From: Mucilaginibacter phyllosphaerae
GTDB lineage: Bacteria > Bacteroidota > Bacteroidia > Sphingobacteriales > Sphingobacteriaceae
Length of the DNA: 64,000 nt
Assembly: GCF_004378255.1 (NCBI RefSeq)
Contig: NZ_SNQG01000002.1
Coordinates: forward strand, 186,001-250,000
Direction: 5' to 3'
Below are positions 25,719 through 33,969 of this stretch, piece after piece (position 1 is the stretch's first letter; every line of letters starts with the position of its first letter). Position numbers and translations under genes: made by a program. The notes below the pieces were generated by a model that was not told the DNA's origin, searched no databases, and saw nothing but the letters and a program-made list of their open reading frames with translations.

Positions 25719-27761
25719 CTATTCGGCAGGTTCTAACCAGTTGCCATCGCTTTTGATGATGCCGATAAGCTCATCAAGCGCGTTGGCCGAATTGATATTC
25801 TTTTTTACGGCTTCCTGCCCGCGGTATAGGGTAACCTTATCCGTGCCCGAGCCTACGTAGCCATAATCGGCATCGGCCATTTCGCCGGGGCCGTTTACAA
25901 TGCAGCCCATAATGCCGATTTTTAACCCTTTTAAATGGCTGGTGCGGCTGCGGATCATTTGTGTGGTCAACATCAGATCGAACAGCGTGCGGCCACAGCT
26001 TGGGCAAGAGATATATTCTGTTTTAGAGATCCGCGAGCGGGTGGCCTGCAGTATGCCAAAAGCGGTAGACGTGATGATGTTGGCCGGCACCTGCGGTGCA
26101 TCTATCCAAATGCCATCCCCAAAACCATCAACCAATAAAGCACCCAAATCGGTAGCGGCGTAAAGTTGCAGATAGGTGGTTAGGTCGGTTTGTCCATGGT
26201 CCATGGTCGATGGTACATGGTCTGAGAATGTATAGCTTCTCTTCACGATCACCGGTACATCCAGCTCCATCTCCTGTAGTTTCAGGAAAAAGGTGCGCTG
26301 GTCGGCCATGCCGTGGGCTTCATCAGTTTCCAGCACAAAAACCAGCGACTTATCCAGCGGGATCAAACCAAAGGCATCTGTATCCAAATCCGCATTTTTA
26401 ATGCGCACCAGGTTAAGGGCCGATGTACGGTCGGCACCTGTACGGCTATACTCATCCAGCGTAAACAGCGGGTGGCAAAGCGTTTTATTGGTAAGCTTTT
26501 GCCAGGTTGTATAGTTATAAAGCTGCTTTAAGTTACCCGGTAGCGTAAACGATGGCAAACTATCGCCCAGGTAAACAAAATCTACCGATTGCTCGGCCAT
26601 GGTATATTTATCCAGTAATGCCGAATACAGGTAGCCTGCATCATTCATTACAGCAGCATCCTTCAGGTTAGCCCGCGAAAGATCAATAACCACCCTCGGC
26701 ACCATGTGGCCGCCTATAAAAGCATTAGCCTCGTAGGTGTCGCGTTTTTTGTATTCGTACGGAGAATGTGAAGATTGGGGTGCGGGGTGCGAGATGTTTT
26801 CTTCCTTATTCTTCGCTACAGCTACTTCGCTCTTCGCTCCTAAAATCTCACTCCTTAACGAATATCTTTTTACCAGCGCAATGGCAACAGGTGCTTCGGC
26901 TTCGGGTTCTTCGGTTAAGGATACACGCACGGTATCGCCCAGGCCATCTTCCAGCAGGGTACCAATACCCACGGCAGATTTGATGCGGCCATCCTCGCCG
27001 TCGCCGGCTTCGGTTACACCCAGGTGCAGCGGGTAATTCATACCTTCGGCCACCATGGTTTGTACCAGCAGGCGGTAGGCTTGCACCATTACCTGCGGGT
27101 TACTGCTCTTCATGCTCACCACAAGGCTGTAATAACCTAAGGCCTCGCACATGCGGATGAATTCCATAGCGCTCTCTACCATACCCTGCGGGGTATCGCC
27201 GTAGCGGCTCATGATCCGGTCGCTCAACGAGCCGTGGTTGGTGCCAATGCGCATGGCCGTGCCGTATTCCTTACAAATATTTACCAGCGGTGTAAATTTC
27301 TGGAAGATGCGGTCCAGCTCGCCCTGGTATTCCAGGTCGGTATATTCTATGGTATCAAATTTCTTTTTATCGGCATAGTTACCCGGGTTTACACGCACTT
27401 TTTCTACAATGCGGGCGGCTACCTCGGCAGCGTTTGGGGTAAAATGTATATCGGCAACCAGCGGCACATTATAACCGCGCATGCGCAACTGCTTTTTAAT
27501 TTCGGCCAGGTTGTTGGCTTCTTTAATACTCGGGGCTGTTATCCGCACATATTCGCAGCCCGCGTTAACCATGCGGATGGTTTGCTCCACCGTACCTATA
27601 GTGTCCATGGTATCGGTGGTGGTCATGCTTTGGATGCGGATGGGGTTATTGCCGCCCATTGGCACATCACCAATAGCAACCTCGCGGGTTACAAAACGGG
27701 AATAGCTGGTTAATGAATTACAATAACGGCCTTGCAGCATTTTAACGGCATCAGCATTCAT
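25719..27761 (-). CDS. ispG: 4-hydroxy-3-methylbut-2-enyl diphosphate synthase IspG, long form
   Basis: IspG is the 4Fe-4S enzyme making HMBPP in the non-mevalonate isoprenoid pathway. The N-terminal TIM-barrel (about 20-300) has GGNNPIRIQSMTTTDT and VPLVADIHF. A Bacteroidetes-type insert domain follows. The C-terminal domain has the cluster cysteines CPSCGRTLFDL and GCIVNGPGEMADADYGYVG. The 680-residue length is the long form. Two segments look repeat-derived: around 26745-26880 (SHPAPQSSHSPYEYKK) and 26193-26225 (SDHVPSTMDHGQ). Both keep the frame. Confidence 0.95.
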   Translation of the reverse strand: MNADAVKMLQGRYCNSLTSYSRFVTREVAIGDVPMGGNNPIRIQSMTTTDTMDTIGTVEQTIRMVNAGCEYVRITAPSIKEANNLAEIKKQLRMRGYNVPLVADIHFTPNAAEVAARIVEKVRVNPGNYADKKKFDTIEYTDLEYQGELDRIFQKFTPLVNICKEYGTAMRIGTNHGSLSDRIMSRYGDTPQGMVESAMEFIRMCEALGYYSLVVSMKSSNPQVMVQAYRLLVQTMVAEGMNYPLHLGVTEAGDGEDGRIKSAVGIGTLLEDGLGDTVRVSLTEEPEAEAPVAIALVKRYSLRSEILGAKSEVAVAKNKEENISHPAPQSSHSPYEYKKRDTYEANAFIGGHMVPRVVIDLSRANLKDAAVMNDAGYLYSALLDKYTMAEQSVDFVYLGDSLPSFTLPGNLKQLYNYTTWQKLTNKTLCHPLFTLDEYSRTGADRTSALNLVRIKNADLDTDAFGLIPLDKSLVFVLETDEAHGMADQRTFFLKLQEMELDVPVIVKRSYTFSDHVPSTMDHGQTDLTTYLQLYAATDLGALLVDGFGDGIWIDAPQVPANIITSTAFGILQATRSRISKTEYISCPSCGRTLFDLMLTTQMIRSRTSHLKGLKIGIMGCIVNGPGEMADADYGYVGSGTDKVTLYRGQEAVKKNINSANALDELIGIIKSDGNWLEPAE
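26193..26225 (+). repeat. in-frame CCATGG palindromic repeat inside ispG
   Basis: TCCATGGTCCATGGTCGATGG followed by TACATGGTC is a run of ATGG/CCAT half-palindromes like that in truA. It encodes the short SDHVPSTMDHGQ stretch within the insert domain, between sequences that otherwise read as normal protein. Confidence 0.6.
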
Positions 27762-27784
27762 GCAGAGGTGGAATTAATAAGATG

Positions 27785-27792
27785 CAAAAATA
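27785..27792 (-). promoter_or_regulatory. -7 element (TATTTTTG) for ispG
   Basis: On the minus strand TATTTTTG matches TAnnTTTG, 23 nt before the ispG ATG at 27761. No convincing -33 element is visible. Confidence 0.4.
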
Positions 27793-28023
27793 CGAAAGAA
27801 CTTTGAAGGTTGGAGTTTGTTTGTGTAGGTATGGGGTAAACTTAATTATTTGCTTATATCCAACAAAAGAAAAAGTAAGGTACTGAGGAAAGTTTAGAAT
27901 TAAACATGGCTGATGAGTATAAGCGATGATTGACAAAATACTTCAAATAATAATGTTAAAAAGCGCCTTTAAATGTCCGTTAAACAGCATTATTCCCTAT
28001 CTTGGGTTTATTAATACGTCTAC

Positions 28024-28833
28024 ATGAAAAGAGTTATCTGTTTCCCGCTTATACTGAGTATATTTTTATCGTGCAAAAGTAAAACCGACGATTCTGAACA
28101 GGGCAGTAGCAGCAGGCTCAACCAATCGCCCGCGCTGATACAGCAGTTTAAGCCAATGATCAATGGCGTTTGGGTAAAAAAGGACTACATTAAAAAAGTA
28201 AAAAAGAGCAAATCGCCTTTAGAGGCTGTGGATAAAGGCAGGGGTATCACCGTATTATATATTGATACAGCCAAACTTACCGGCGACAGTATTATAGTGC
28301 CGGTTATTTTAAACAACCACGAGGGCAGTAACCTAACGCTTAAATTTCAACCAGGCAGAAACACAACCACCATTACTTTAGGTAAAGATGAGTTAAGTTA
28401 TAAGCTTAAAAAAGATACAAACCTGATCATCTATCATTATAACCCGGATACCAGGGAAACCAATACCGACCAGTATATAAAGGCGATGGATAAGCAGCCT
28501 GCAGCCGGATTGGCCCCGGGCATGAATTTTATGATCAACCAGGCTATCCTGTCGGGCAGGTATGAGGGGGCTGACGCATCAGGCAAAAAAATTACCGCCA
28601 ATTTTACCAATGATGGGAAAGTAACGGGCCTGGCCGGCTTTACCACTTATTACATACAAAATGACCTGATTACGGATCCCGACCACAGCCACGACGAGAT
28701 CATCTTTAATCTGGGCACTACAGGCCAGAAAGCTTATTCGTTTATCATCAATAAAAAAACCTTAAGCCTTTACGATGGCTCAGAAAAAGTAAAATCTAAC
28801 AAGCCCGCGTTTTCTTTAAAAAAGCAAAGGTGA
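28024..28833 (+). CDS. lipoprotein of unknown function
   Basis: A 269-residue protein with a lipoprotein signal (lipobox LSC, cysteine near residue 17) and Lys/Ser-rich linker. A beta-rich body follows with two similar halves, each describing a numerical or lipocalin-like strand pattern (MINGVWVKKDYI, and later LSGRYEGADASG with KVTGLAGFTTYY). No family is recognised. It converges on the next gene with a 3-nt gap. Confidence 0.6.
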   Translation: MKRVICFPLILSIFLSCKSKTDDSEQGSSSRLNQSPALIQQFKPMINGVWVKKDYIKKVKKSKSPLEAVDKGRGITVLYIDTAKLTGDSIIVPVILNNHEGSNLTLKFQPGRNTTTITLGKDELSYKLKKDTNLIIYHYNPDTRETNTDQYIKAMDKQPAAGLAPGMNFMINQAILSGRYEGADASGKKITANFTNDGKVTGLAGFTTYYIQNDLITDPDHSHDEIIFNLGTTGQKAYSFIINKKTLSLYDGSEKVKSNKPAFSLKKQR

Positions 28834-28836
28834 TCG

Positions 28837-29700
28837 TTAATTGGTGTTATCTAAATATTTATAGATAGCTATCAGATCTTCGTCTCCAAACTTTGCAGAA
28901 GCCTTCTCAAACGTATTTAGCGCAGCCTGGCCTAAAGGCGTGGTGAGGCCTATATCTTTAGATAGCTTCAGGTCTTTCACAATATTTTTAAGGCTGAATG
29001 CCGCTTTAAAATTATTATTGGTAATGGCCTCGCCTTTTAATTTGGTGTAAGGGTTAGCAATAGCTGCGTTGCCCAAAAGATCCAGCAAAACTGCCGGCTC
29101 GATGCCATTGTTTTTGGCGAGGATAACGGCTTCGGCAAGCCCTTGAGTGTAAAAACTAAGCAGGGTATTTATAGCCAGTTTAGCGCTGTTGCCGGCACCT
29201 GTTTCGCCAACGTTAACCACCATTTTGCCAATTTTTTCTAAAATAGGTTTGGCTTTTTCAAAGGCAGCAGCTTCGCCGCCCACCATAATAACCAGTTGGG
29301 CAGTTTCGGCCTGTTTAACGCTGCCTGATACCGGCGCATCCAGATAATGCAACCCCTGCGCCTTACATAACCCGGCCATTTCTTTGCTGATGGCGGGCGA
29401 TACCGTGCTCATATTAATCATGATCTTATCTGTAGCACCTGCCTTTAACAAACCGTCCTCACCTGTAAAAATATCACGGATGGCCTGGTCGTCGGTCACC
29501 ATAATGATAACCACATCGGTTTGCTGCAATAATTCTTTTGGGGATGATGCTGTTTCGGCACCTTGCTCTTTCAATGCAGCTTCTTTATCCTTATGGCGGT
29601 TGTAAACCGTAACGGGGTAACCGGCTTTCAGCAATTGCTGTGACATGGGGTTACCCATTAAGCCAAGGCCTATCCAGCCAATTTTTGTTGTATTTGTCAT
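28837..29700 (-). CDS. 3-hydroxyisobutyrate dehydrogenase-family oxidoreductase
   Basis: An NAD(P)-dependent beta-hydroxyacid dehydrogenase of 287 residues. The Rossmann loop GWIGLGLMGNPMS is at 8-20, DAPVSGSVKQAE near 121-132 is the substrate-binding signature, and GAGNSAKLAIN around 167-177 holds the catalytic lysine. Substrate is not determined; glyoxylate or succinic-semialdehyde reductase activity is common for this branch. Its start overlaps the 3' end of the phosphotransferase gene by 4 nt, suggesting one operon. Confidence 0.85.
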   Translation of the reverse strand: MTNTTKIGWIGLGLMGNPMSQQLLKAGYPVTVYNRHKDKEAALKEQGAETASSPKELLQQTDVVIIMVTDDQAIRDIFTGEDGLLKAGATDKIMINMSTVSPAISKEMAGLCKAQGLHYLDAPVSGSVKQAETAQLVIMVGGEAAAFEKAKPILEKIGKMVVNVGETGAGNSAKLAINTLLSFYTQGLAEAVILAKNNGIEPAVLLDLLGNAAIANPYTKLKGEAITNNNFKAAFSLKNIVKDLKLSKDIGLTTPLGQAALNTFEKASAKFGDEDLIAIYKYLDNTN

Positions 29701-30704
29701 GATGGGTTAACATTTGTTGCGGTCACAACGTTTTCATCAAAGTATTTTTTTACCAGCAGATTAATAAAGCGTTTTAAATAAGTTTCATTCAAAAACACGT
29801 TCGACCAGTTTTCGAACCGCCTGCATTGCACCCCGAGGTAAAAGAAATACATACTAACACCCAGCACAGGCAACAGGCGTTTCTCTTCCGCACTTATCGG
29901 AGTGATAGATTCATACCCGGCAAAAAAGGCATTTAGCTTTTCGTTACGCTCATCCTCTATCTTTTCGGTACTGTGCAATTGTAATACGTAATAAGCAATA
30001 TCCAAACACAACCACCCGTTTCCGCAAAAATCAAAATCAAACAAATTGATCTGGCCATCTTTAGTGATATTAAAGTTATCGAACCAAATATCCATGTGCA
30101 CGGCACCTGTACGTAATTGCCCTAAATCGGCTTTGGCCAGTTCGTTTAGTAAATACTTTTGCGTAGATAATATCCAGGCCATCTCTTCGCTGTCAGCAGG
30201 TAAAAACTTTTGCAGGCCGGATATTGTGTCTTCTGTTAAAACTTGCGGTGTATAGGTTGCCCTTTGCAACCCTACATTTTTAGTTACCTGGTGTATGCGG
30301 GCCATGGTTTCGCCAGCTTTATGATGTACCTCTGCAGGGAAGTTGAGCAGCTTTTCACCCTCAGCAAAAGAAAACAATACACCATAGCGCATGCCTTCGG
30401 GTGCATTCAATTCCTGGATATGATCTCCATCGGCATCTGCTATTGGATAAGATACGGAGATCCCGGCATCGCACAGCAAATTCAATAACCTGATCTCTTC
30501 CTCGATCTCTAAGCGGGTGCGCCAGTCTAAACTATAAATACGGAATACATACTTATCAGGAAAGTCTTTTATCAGATAACTGTGGTTGATGCCTGTTTTT
30601 AAAAGCTGGCAGGTAACGCCGGTGTTTAAATTGTAAACATCCTGTACCAATACGCCCAGATGATCTGCAGACAAAACTGAACTACTAACCGGGAATTTTT
30701 GCAT
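29697..30704 (-). CDS. APH-family phosphotransferase (homoserine-kinase-II-like)
   Basis: A protein-kinase-like small-molecule phosphotransferase of 335 residues. Key motifs are VHMDIWFDNFNI (Brenner-type catalytic loop, Asp in HMD) and LFDFDFCGNGWLCLDIAY (metal-binding). The ATG at 30704 is preferred; a TTG at 30743 would add 13 residues. The substrate is unknown: homoserine, choline or an amino alcohol are possibilities. Translationally coupled to the dehydrogenase downstream. Confidence 0.78.
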   Translation of the reverse strand: MQKFPVSSSVLSADHLGVLVQDVYNLNTGVTCQLLKTGINHSYLIKDFPDKYVFRIYSLDWRTRLEIEEEIRLLNLLCDAGISVSYPIADADGDHIQELNAPEGMRYGVLFSFAEGEKLLNFPAEVHHKAGETMARIHQVTKNVGLQRATYTPQVLTEDTISGLQKFLPADSEEMAWILSTQKYLLNELAKADLGQLRTGAVHMDIWFDNFNITKDGQINLFDFDFCGNGWLCLDIAYYVLQLHSTEKIEDERNEKLNAFFAGYESITPISAEEKRLLPVLGVSMYFFYLGVQCRRFENWSNVFLNETYLKRFINLLVKKYFDENVVTATNVNPS

Positions 30705-30757
30705 GATAAAAGCTTTGGGGCTGCAAATAAACAAAAACGCCAATAATAATGGCCTTT

Positions 30758-30796
30758 AAACCAGATTTGACAACTTTATTAAAGTTGTCAAATCTC
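30758..30796. repeat. TTTGACAACTTT hairpin repeat, copy 1
   Basis: A perfect 15-bp stem (AGATTTGACAACTTT with AAAGTTGTCAAATCT) and 3-nt loop at 30763-30795. With its flanks, 39 nt are identical to copy 2 at 30883-30921. Confidence 0.85.
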
Positions 30797-30814
30797 AAAT
30801 CCCAGAAATCTCCC

Positions 30815-30862
30815 TTGCACCGCATTCGATAGCGATCTGAACGTAAGGTTACTAATCTTCAT
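30815..30862 (-). pseudogene. vestige of a PmbA/TldE 3' end
   Basis: On the minus strand this reads MKISNLTFRSLSNAV followed by Gln, matching the C-terminus of the adjacent PmbA gene (MKIRDFTFSSLSDAV then stop). About three-quarters of the nucleotides align without gaps. It lies between two identical hairpin repeats, immediately downstream of the intact gene. It is probably the tail of a deleted paralogue; a partial duplication of the gene end is the alternative. Confidence 0.65.
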
Positions 30863-30882
30863 CGCCATTAAGCGCCATTTCA

Positions 30883-30921
30883 AAACCAGATTTGACAACT
30901 TTATTAAAGTTGTCAAATCTC
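30883..30921. repeat. TTTGACAACTTT hairpin repeat, copy 2
   Basis: Identical to copy 1 over 39 nt. It abuts the stop codon of the PmbA gene (TAA at 30922-30924 on the minus strand), so it may also serve as its terminator. Confidence 0.85.
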
Positions 30922-32253
30922 TTATACCGCATCTGATAACGAGCTAAATGTAAAGTCCCTGATCTTCATGGGCGGGATCAGGTAACTACGGTAGCTTTCT
31001 ACGCTGATGCTGCGTTCCTGCTTGCCCAGGGCTTCCAGGTTGTTCAGCATAATTACCGGGCTCTCGTTAAACCTGAAGTTTTTTACCGGGAACATGATCT
31101 TACCATTCTCAATGTAAAACGTACCATCGCGGGTAAGGCCGGTAAGCAGCAACGATTGTGGATCTACCATACGGATATACCATAACCTTGATACCAGGAT
31201 GCCACGCTCGGTACCTTTGATCAGGTCCTCTAAACTTTGGGTGCCACCCTCCATAATGATATTGCCCGGGCCGGGGGTAGGCGCTACACCTTTTTTTTGC
31301 GCCCAAAAGCGCGAGTAGGATAAGTTTTTCACTACGCCTTTATCTATCCACATGGTTTTTTCGCGTGGCAGGCCGTCGCCTGTCCAGGTTGATGATGGCA
31401 GATCGGGATTGAACGGATCAGAGTAGATGGTTACTTTAGGGTCAACCAGTTGCTCGCCTAAACGGGTACCGCCGCCTTTTTTACTCAGGAAACTGCGGCC
31501 CTCTTCTGCGCTGCGCGCATCAAACCGGAACATATTTTCCAGCATGTAGGTTGCTGCAACAGGCTCTAATATCACCGTGTATTTACCCGGTTCCAATGCT
31601 TTTGCACCAACTGAGGCATTAGCTTTCATACAGGCCACACGCGTGGCAGATGCGGTATCTAATTTAGATACATCGGTAAAGCCGCGGGCTGCGTAGCCGG
31701 ATGTAGTGCCGCCCTCGTTACGGGTGGTAACAGAAAAGGTAACATCGCTGCTTTTGTTGTAGGCAAATAAACCTTTAGAATTCATGACCGCGTTAAACCC
31801 GGTTGAGTTTTCAAGAAAGCCGGCTGCAAATAGTTTGGCATTTTTGCTTGCCTGCAAACTTTTGCCTACCATATCTGCACGGCTTTCCGGCGTCATGGCG
31901 GCTGTATTGGCATTATAGGTTATCGACTCTTTAAATTCTGACGGACCAAGCATCGGCATGTATTCCGAATTTTCGGGAGCCAGCTGCGCCAGTTCCTCCG
32001 AACGGCGAACAACGCGCTCCAGCGAAGCATCGTCGAACTGATCTATAGTAGCCGACCCTGCTTTTTTGCCGTAAACAGATGTTACGCTAAGGCCAACCGT
32101 ACTGATATCACCAGCGGTAGAAACTGCGTTTAAGGCATAACGTACGTTACCGCCCTCGCTGCCGCCCAGGCTTACCTCGCACTCATCGGCTTTGGAATAG
32201 TTAAGCACTTTTTTTAATAAAGCCTGTGCTTGTTCTTTTGTATATATAGGCAT
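30922..32253 (-). CDS. TldE/PmbA-family metallopeptidase subunit (locus A)
   Basis: This 443-residue protein belongs to the PmbA/TldD superfamily and matches the non-catalytic TldE/PmbA partner. In E. coli the TldD-TldE heterodimer degrades unfolded peptides and matures microcin B17. It lacks the HExxxH motif. Family blocks include EPGKYTVILEP, RSAEEGRSFLSKKGGGTRLGE, NIIMEGGTQSLEDLIKGTERGILVSRLWY and the C-terminal IRDFTFSSLSDAV. It starts 3 nt after the TldD stop, forming a two-gene operon. A close paralogue is at 46317-47654. Confidence 0.88.
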   Translation of the reverse strand: MPIYTKEQAQALLKKVLNYSKADECEVSLGGSEGGNVRYALNAVSTAGDISTVGLSVTSVYGKKAGSATIDQFDDASLERVVRRSEELAQLAPENSEYMPMLGPSEFKESITYNANTAAMTPESRADMVGKSLQASKNAKLFAAGFLENSTGFNAVMNSKGLFAYNKSSDVTFSVTTRNEGGTTSGYAARGFTDVSKLDTASATRVACMKANASVGAKALEPGKYTVILEPVAATYMLENMFRFDARSAEEGRSFLSKKGGGTRLGEQLVDPKVTIYSDPFNPDLPSSTWTGDGLPREKTMWIDKGVVKNLSYSRFWAQKKGVAPTPGPGNIIMEGGTQSLEDLIKGTERGILVSRLWYIRMVDPQSLLLTGLTRDGTFYIENGKIMFPVKNFRFNESPVIMLNNLEALGKQERSISVESYRSYLIPPMKIRDFTFSSLSDAV

Positions 32254-32256
32254 ATG

Positions 32257-33894
32257 TTATCCGATCTTTCTTTTTGTGTTAATCACATTAACACCGTTAA
32301 ACCTTGCTGTTGATGAGCCATGCGATACCGCGCTGCTTTGGCTTGGCTGGCCTTTGCCATCGTTGAACGAGCCGCCTAAACGGTAATCGCGCTGATCGCA
32401 AACAGCAGTGCACGAGTTCCAGAATTCCTGGGTGTTGGCCTGGTAGGCCACATCATTCAGCATCCCGGCTATTTTTCCATTCTTGATCTCGTAGAACAGC
32501 TGCCCGCCAAACTGGAAGTTATAGCGCTGCTGATCTATCGAGAACGAGCCATCGCCAATAATGTAAATGCCTTTTTCAACATTCTTGATCATGTCATCCA
32601 CCGCCAATAGGGTTTTGCCCGGCTGTAGGGATACGTTTGGCATCCGCTGAAACTGTACATCCTGCCAGCTTTGGGCGTAGCAGCAGCCCTGCGATTCTTT
32701 TAACCCGATGATGTGCGCCTGATCGCGGATGGCCTGGTAATTTACCAATGTACCATCTTTAATGATATCCCATTTTTTGGTGCCCACGCCTTCATCATCA
32801 TACCCCACAGCACCTAATGAACCTACCTCGGTTTTATCGCCGGTTACGTTCACATTTTTACTGCCGAAGTTGAACTTGCCCGATTTCCATTTATCCAGCG
32901 TCAGGAAGCTGGTACCTGCAAAGTTGGCTTCATAACCCAATACACGGTCAAGCTCGGTTGGGTGGCCTACCGATTCGTGGATGGTTAACCAAAGGTGACT
33001 TGGATCCAGCACCAGATCGTACTTACCCGGCTCTACCGTTTTGGCGGTTATTTTTTCTGCCGCCTGTTTAGTGGCAAATTTCATATCCTCCAGCATATCG
33101 TAGCGCTTTTTATAGCGGGTAGTTATGCCGGTTACTTTTTCGCTTTCCAGCGGCATCAGATACTCGTAACCCATACCAACCGGCGAACTTAACGAGCGGC
33201 GGGTTTGGAACGAATTGGATGCCGAATCTATCTTGGTAACCGTAAACGACGGGTACAACCTGTGGATATCCTGATCGATGTAGGAGCCATCGGTAGAGGC
33301 AAAATATTTTTGCTCGTTCACTGCAAAAATGGTGGAGTTTACAAAATTGGCCCCGCCTGCAATGGCAGATGCATTTGCCCCCAAAAGCAGGTCGACTTTT
33401 TCTTTAATGGGCACTTCAAAGGCGTTTTTTTCGATAGGTGTTTTCCAGCTTACCTCGCCATACCCTTTTTGCGGTGCCAATTGTACAGGGGCACTGCCTA
33501 ATTTAGCGTTGGCTTTTGCAACAGCAACAGCGCGTTGAGCGGCTTTAGCCACACCATCTTTGGTTACCTCGTTGGTGGCCGCAAAGCCCCAGCAACCATT
33601 GGCAATTACGCGGATGCCCACACCGTACGATTCGGTATTGGCTACGTTAAGCACCCGGTTTTCGCGGGTGATCACAAACTGGTTAAGGTAACGGCCAATG
33701 CGCACATCGGCATAACTGGCGCCTGCGCTTTTGGCTGCATTCAGTCCGGCATCGGCCAGTTCTTTTTTAATGCGCACGTCAACACCCTCAAGCGCCTGCT
33801 GCACATCAATATTTTTACCAAAACCGTCTAAAGAGGGGAGCATCATGGCCCCTGCACCTACGCCGGTTAAAAAAATAAAGTCTCTTCTTCTCAA
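32257..33894 (-). CDS. TldD-family metalloprotease with Tat-type signal (locus A)
   Basis: The catalytic subunit of a TldD/TldE pair, 545 residues. The zinc motif HESVGH is at 306-311 (HExxxH). The N-terminus MRRRDFIFLTGVGAG is a twin-arginine-type signal, implying export, unlike cytoplasmic E. coli TldD. The start is TTG at 33894 with a strong Shine-Dalgarno GGAGGA six bases upstream (33901-33906 on the plus strand), unusual for this genome. It is highly similar to the gene at 44678-46312, with runs over 40 residues nearly identical around the active site. Confidence 0.9.
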   Translation of the reverse strand: MRRRDFIFLTGVGAGAMMLPSLDGFGKNIDVQQALEGVDVRIKKELADAGLNAAKSAGASYADVRIGRYLNQFVITRENRVLNVANTESYGVGIRVIANGCWGFAATNEVTKDGVAKAAQRAVAVAKANAKLGSAPVQLAPQKGYGEVSWKTPIEKNAFEVPIKEKVDLLLGANASAIAGGANFVNSTIFAVNEQKYFASTDGSYIDQDIHRLYPSFTVTKIDSASNSFQTRRSLSSPVGMGYEYLMPLESEKVTGITTRYKKRYDMLEDMKFATKQAAEKITAKTVEPGKYDLVLDPSHLWLTIHESVGHPTELDRVLGYEANFAGTSFLTLDKWKSGKFNFGSKNVNVTGDKTEVGSLGAVGYDDEGVGTKKWDIIKDGTLVNYQAIRDQAHIIGLKESQGCCYAQSWQDVQFQRMPNVSLQPGKTLLAVDDMIKNVEKGIYIIGDGSFSIDQQRYNFQFGGQLFYEIKNGKIAGMLNDVAYQANTQEFWNSCTAVCDQRDYRLGGSFNDGKGQPSQSSAVSHGSSTARFNGVNVINTKRKIG

Positions 33895-33900
33895 AGTTTA

Positions 33901-33906
33901 TCCTCC
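33901..33906 (-). promoter_or_regulatory. Shine-Dalgarno (GGAGGA) fixing the TTG start of tldD
   Basis: GGAGGA on the minus strand lies six bases before the TTG at 33894. Strong ribosome-binding sites are scarce here, and this one supports the TTG start that includes the RRRDF signal. Confidence 0.65.
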
Positions 33907-33969
33907 AATAAATTAATTACTAAATAGCTTTTCTCTGCATCTGCAAAGGAGGGGTTCTAAAAAAGCTCT

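Noticed and set aside
27234..27713. 159-residue plus-strand ORF opposite ispG
   Set aside because: Antisense to the conserved IspG barrel, composition unlike a real protein.
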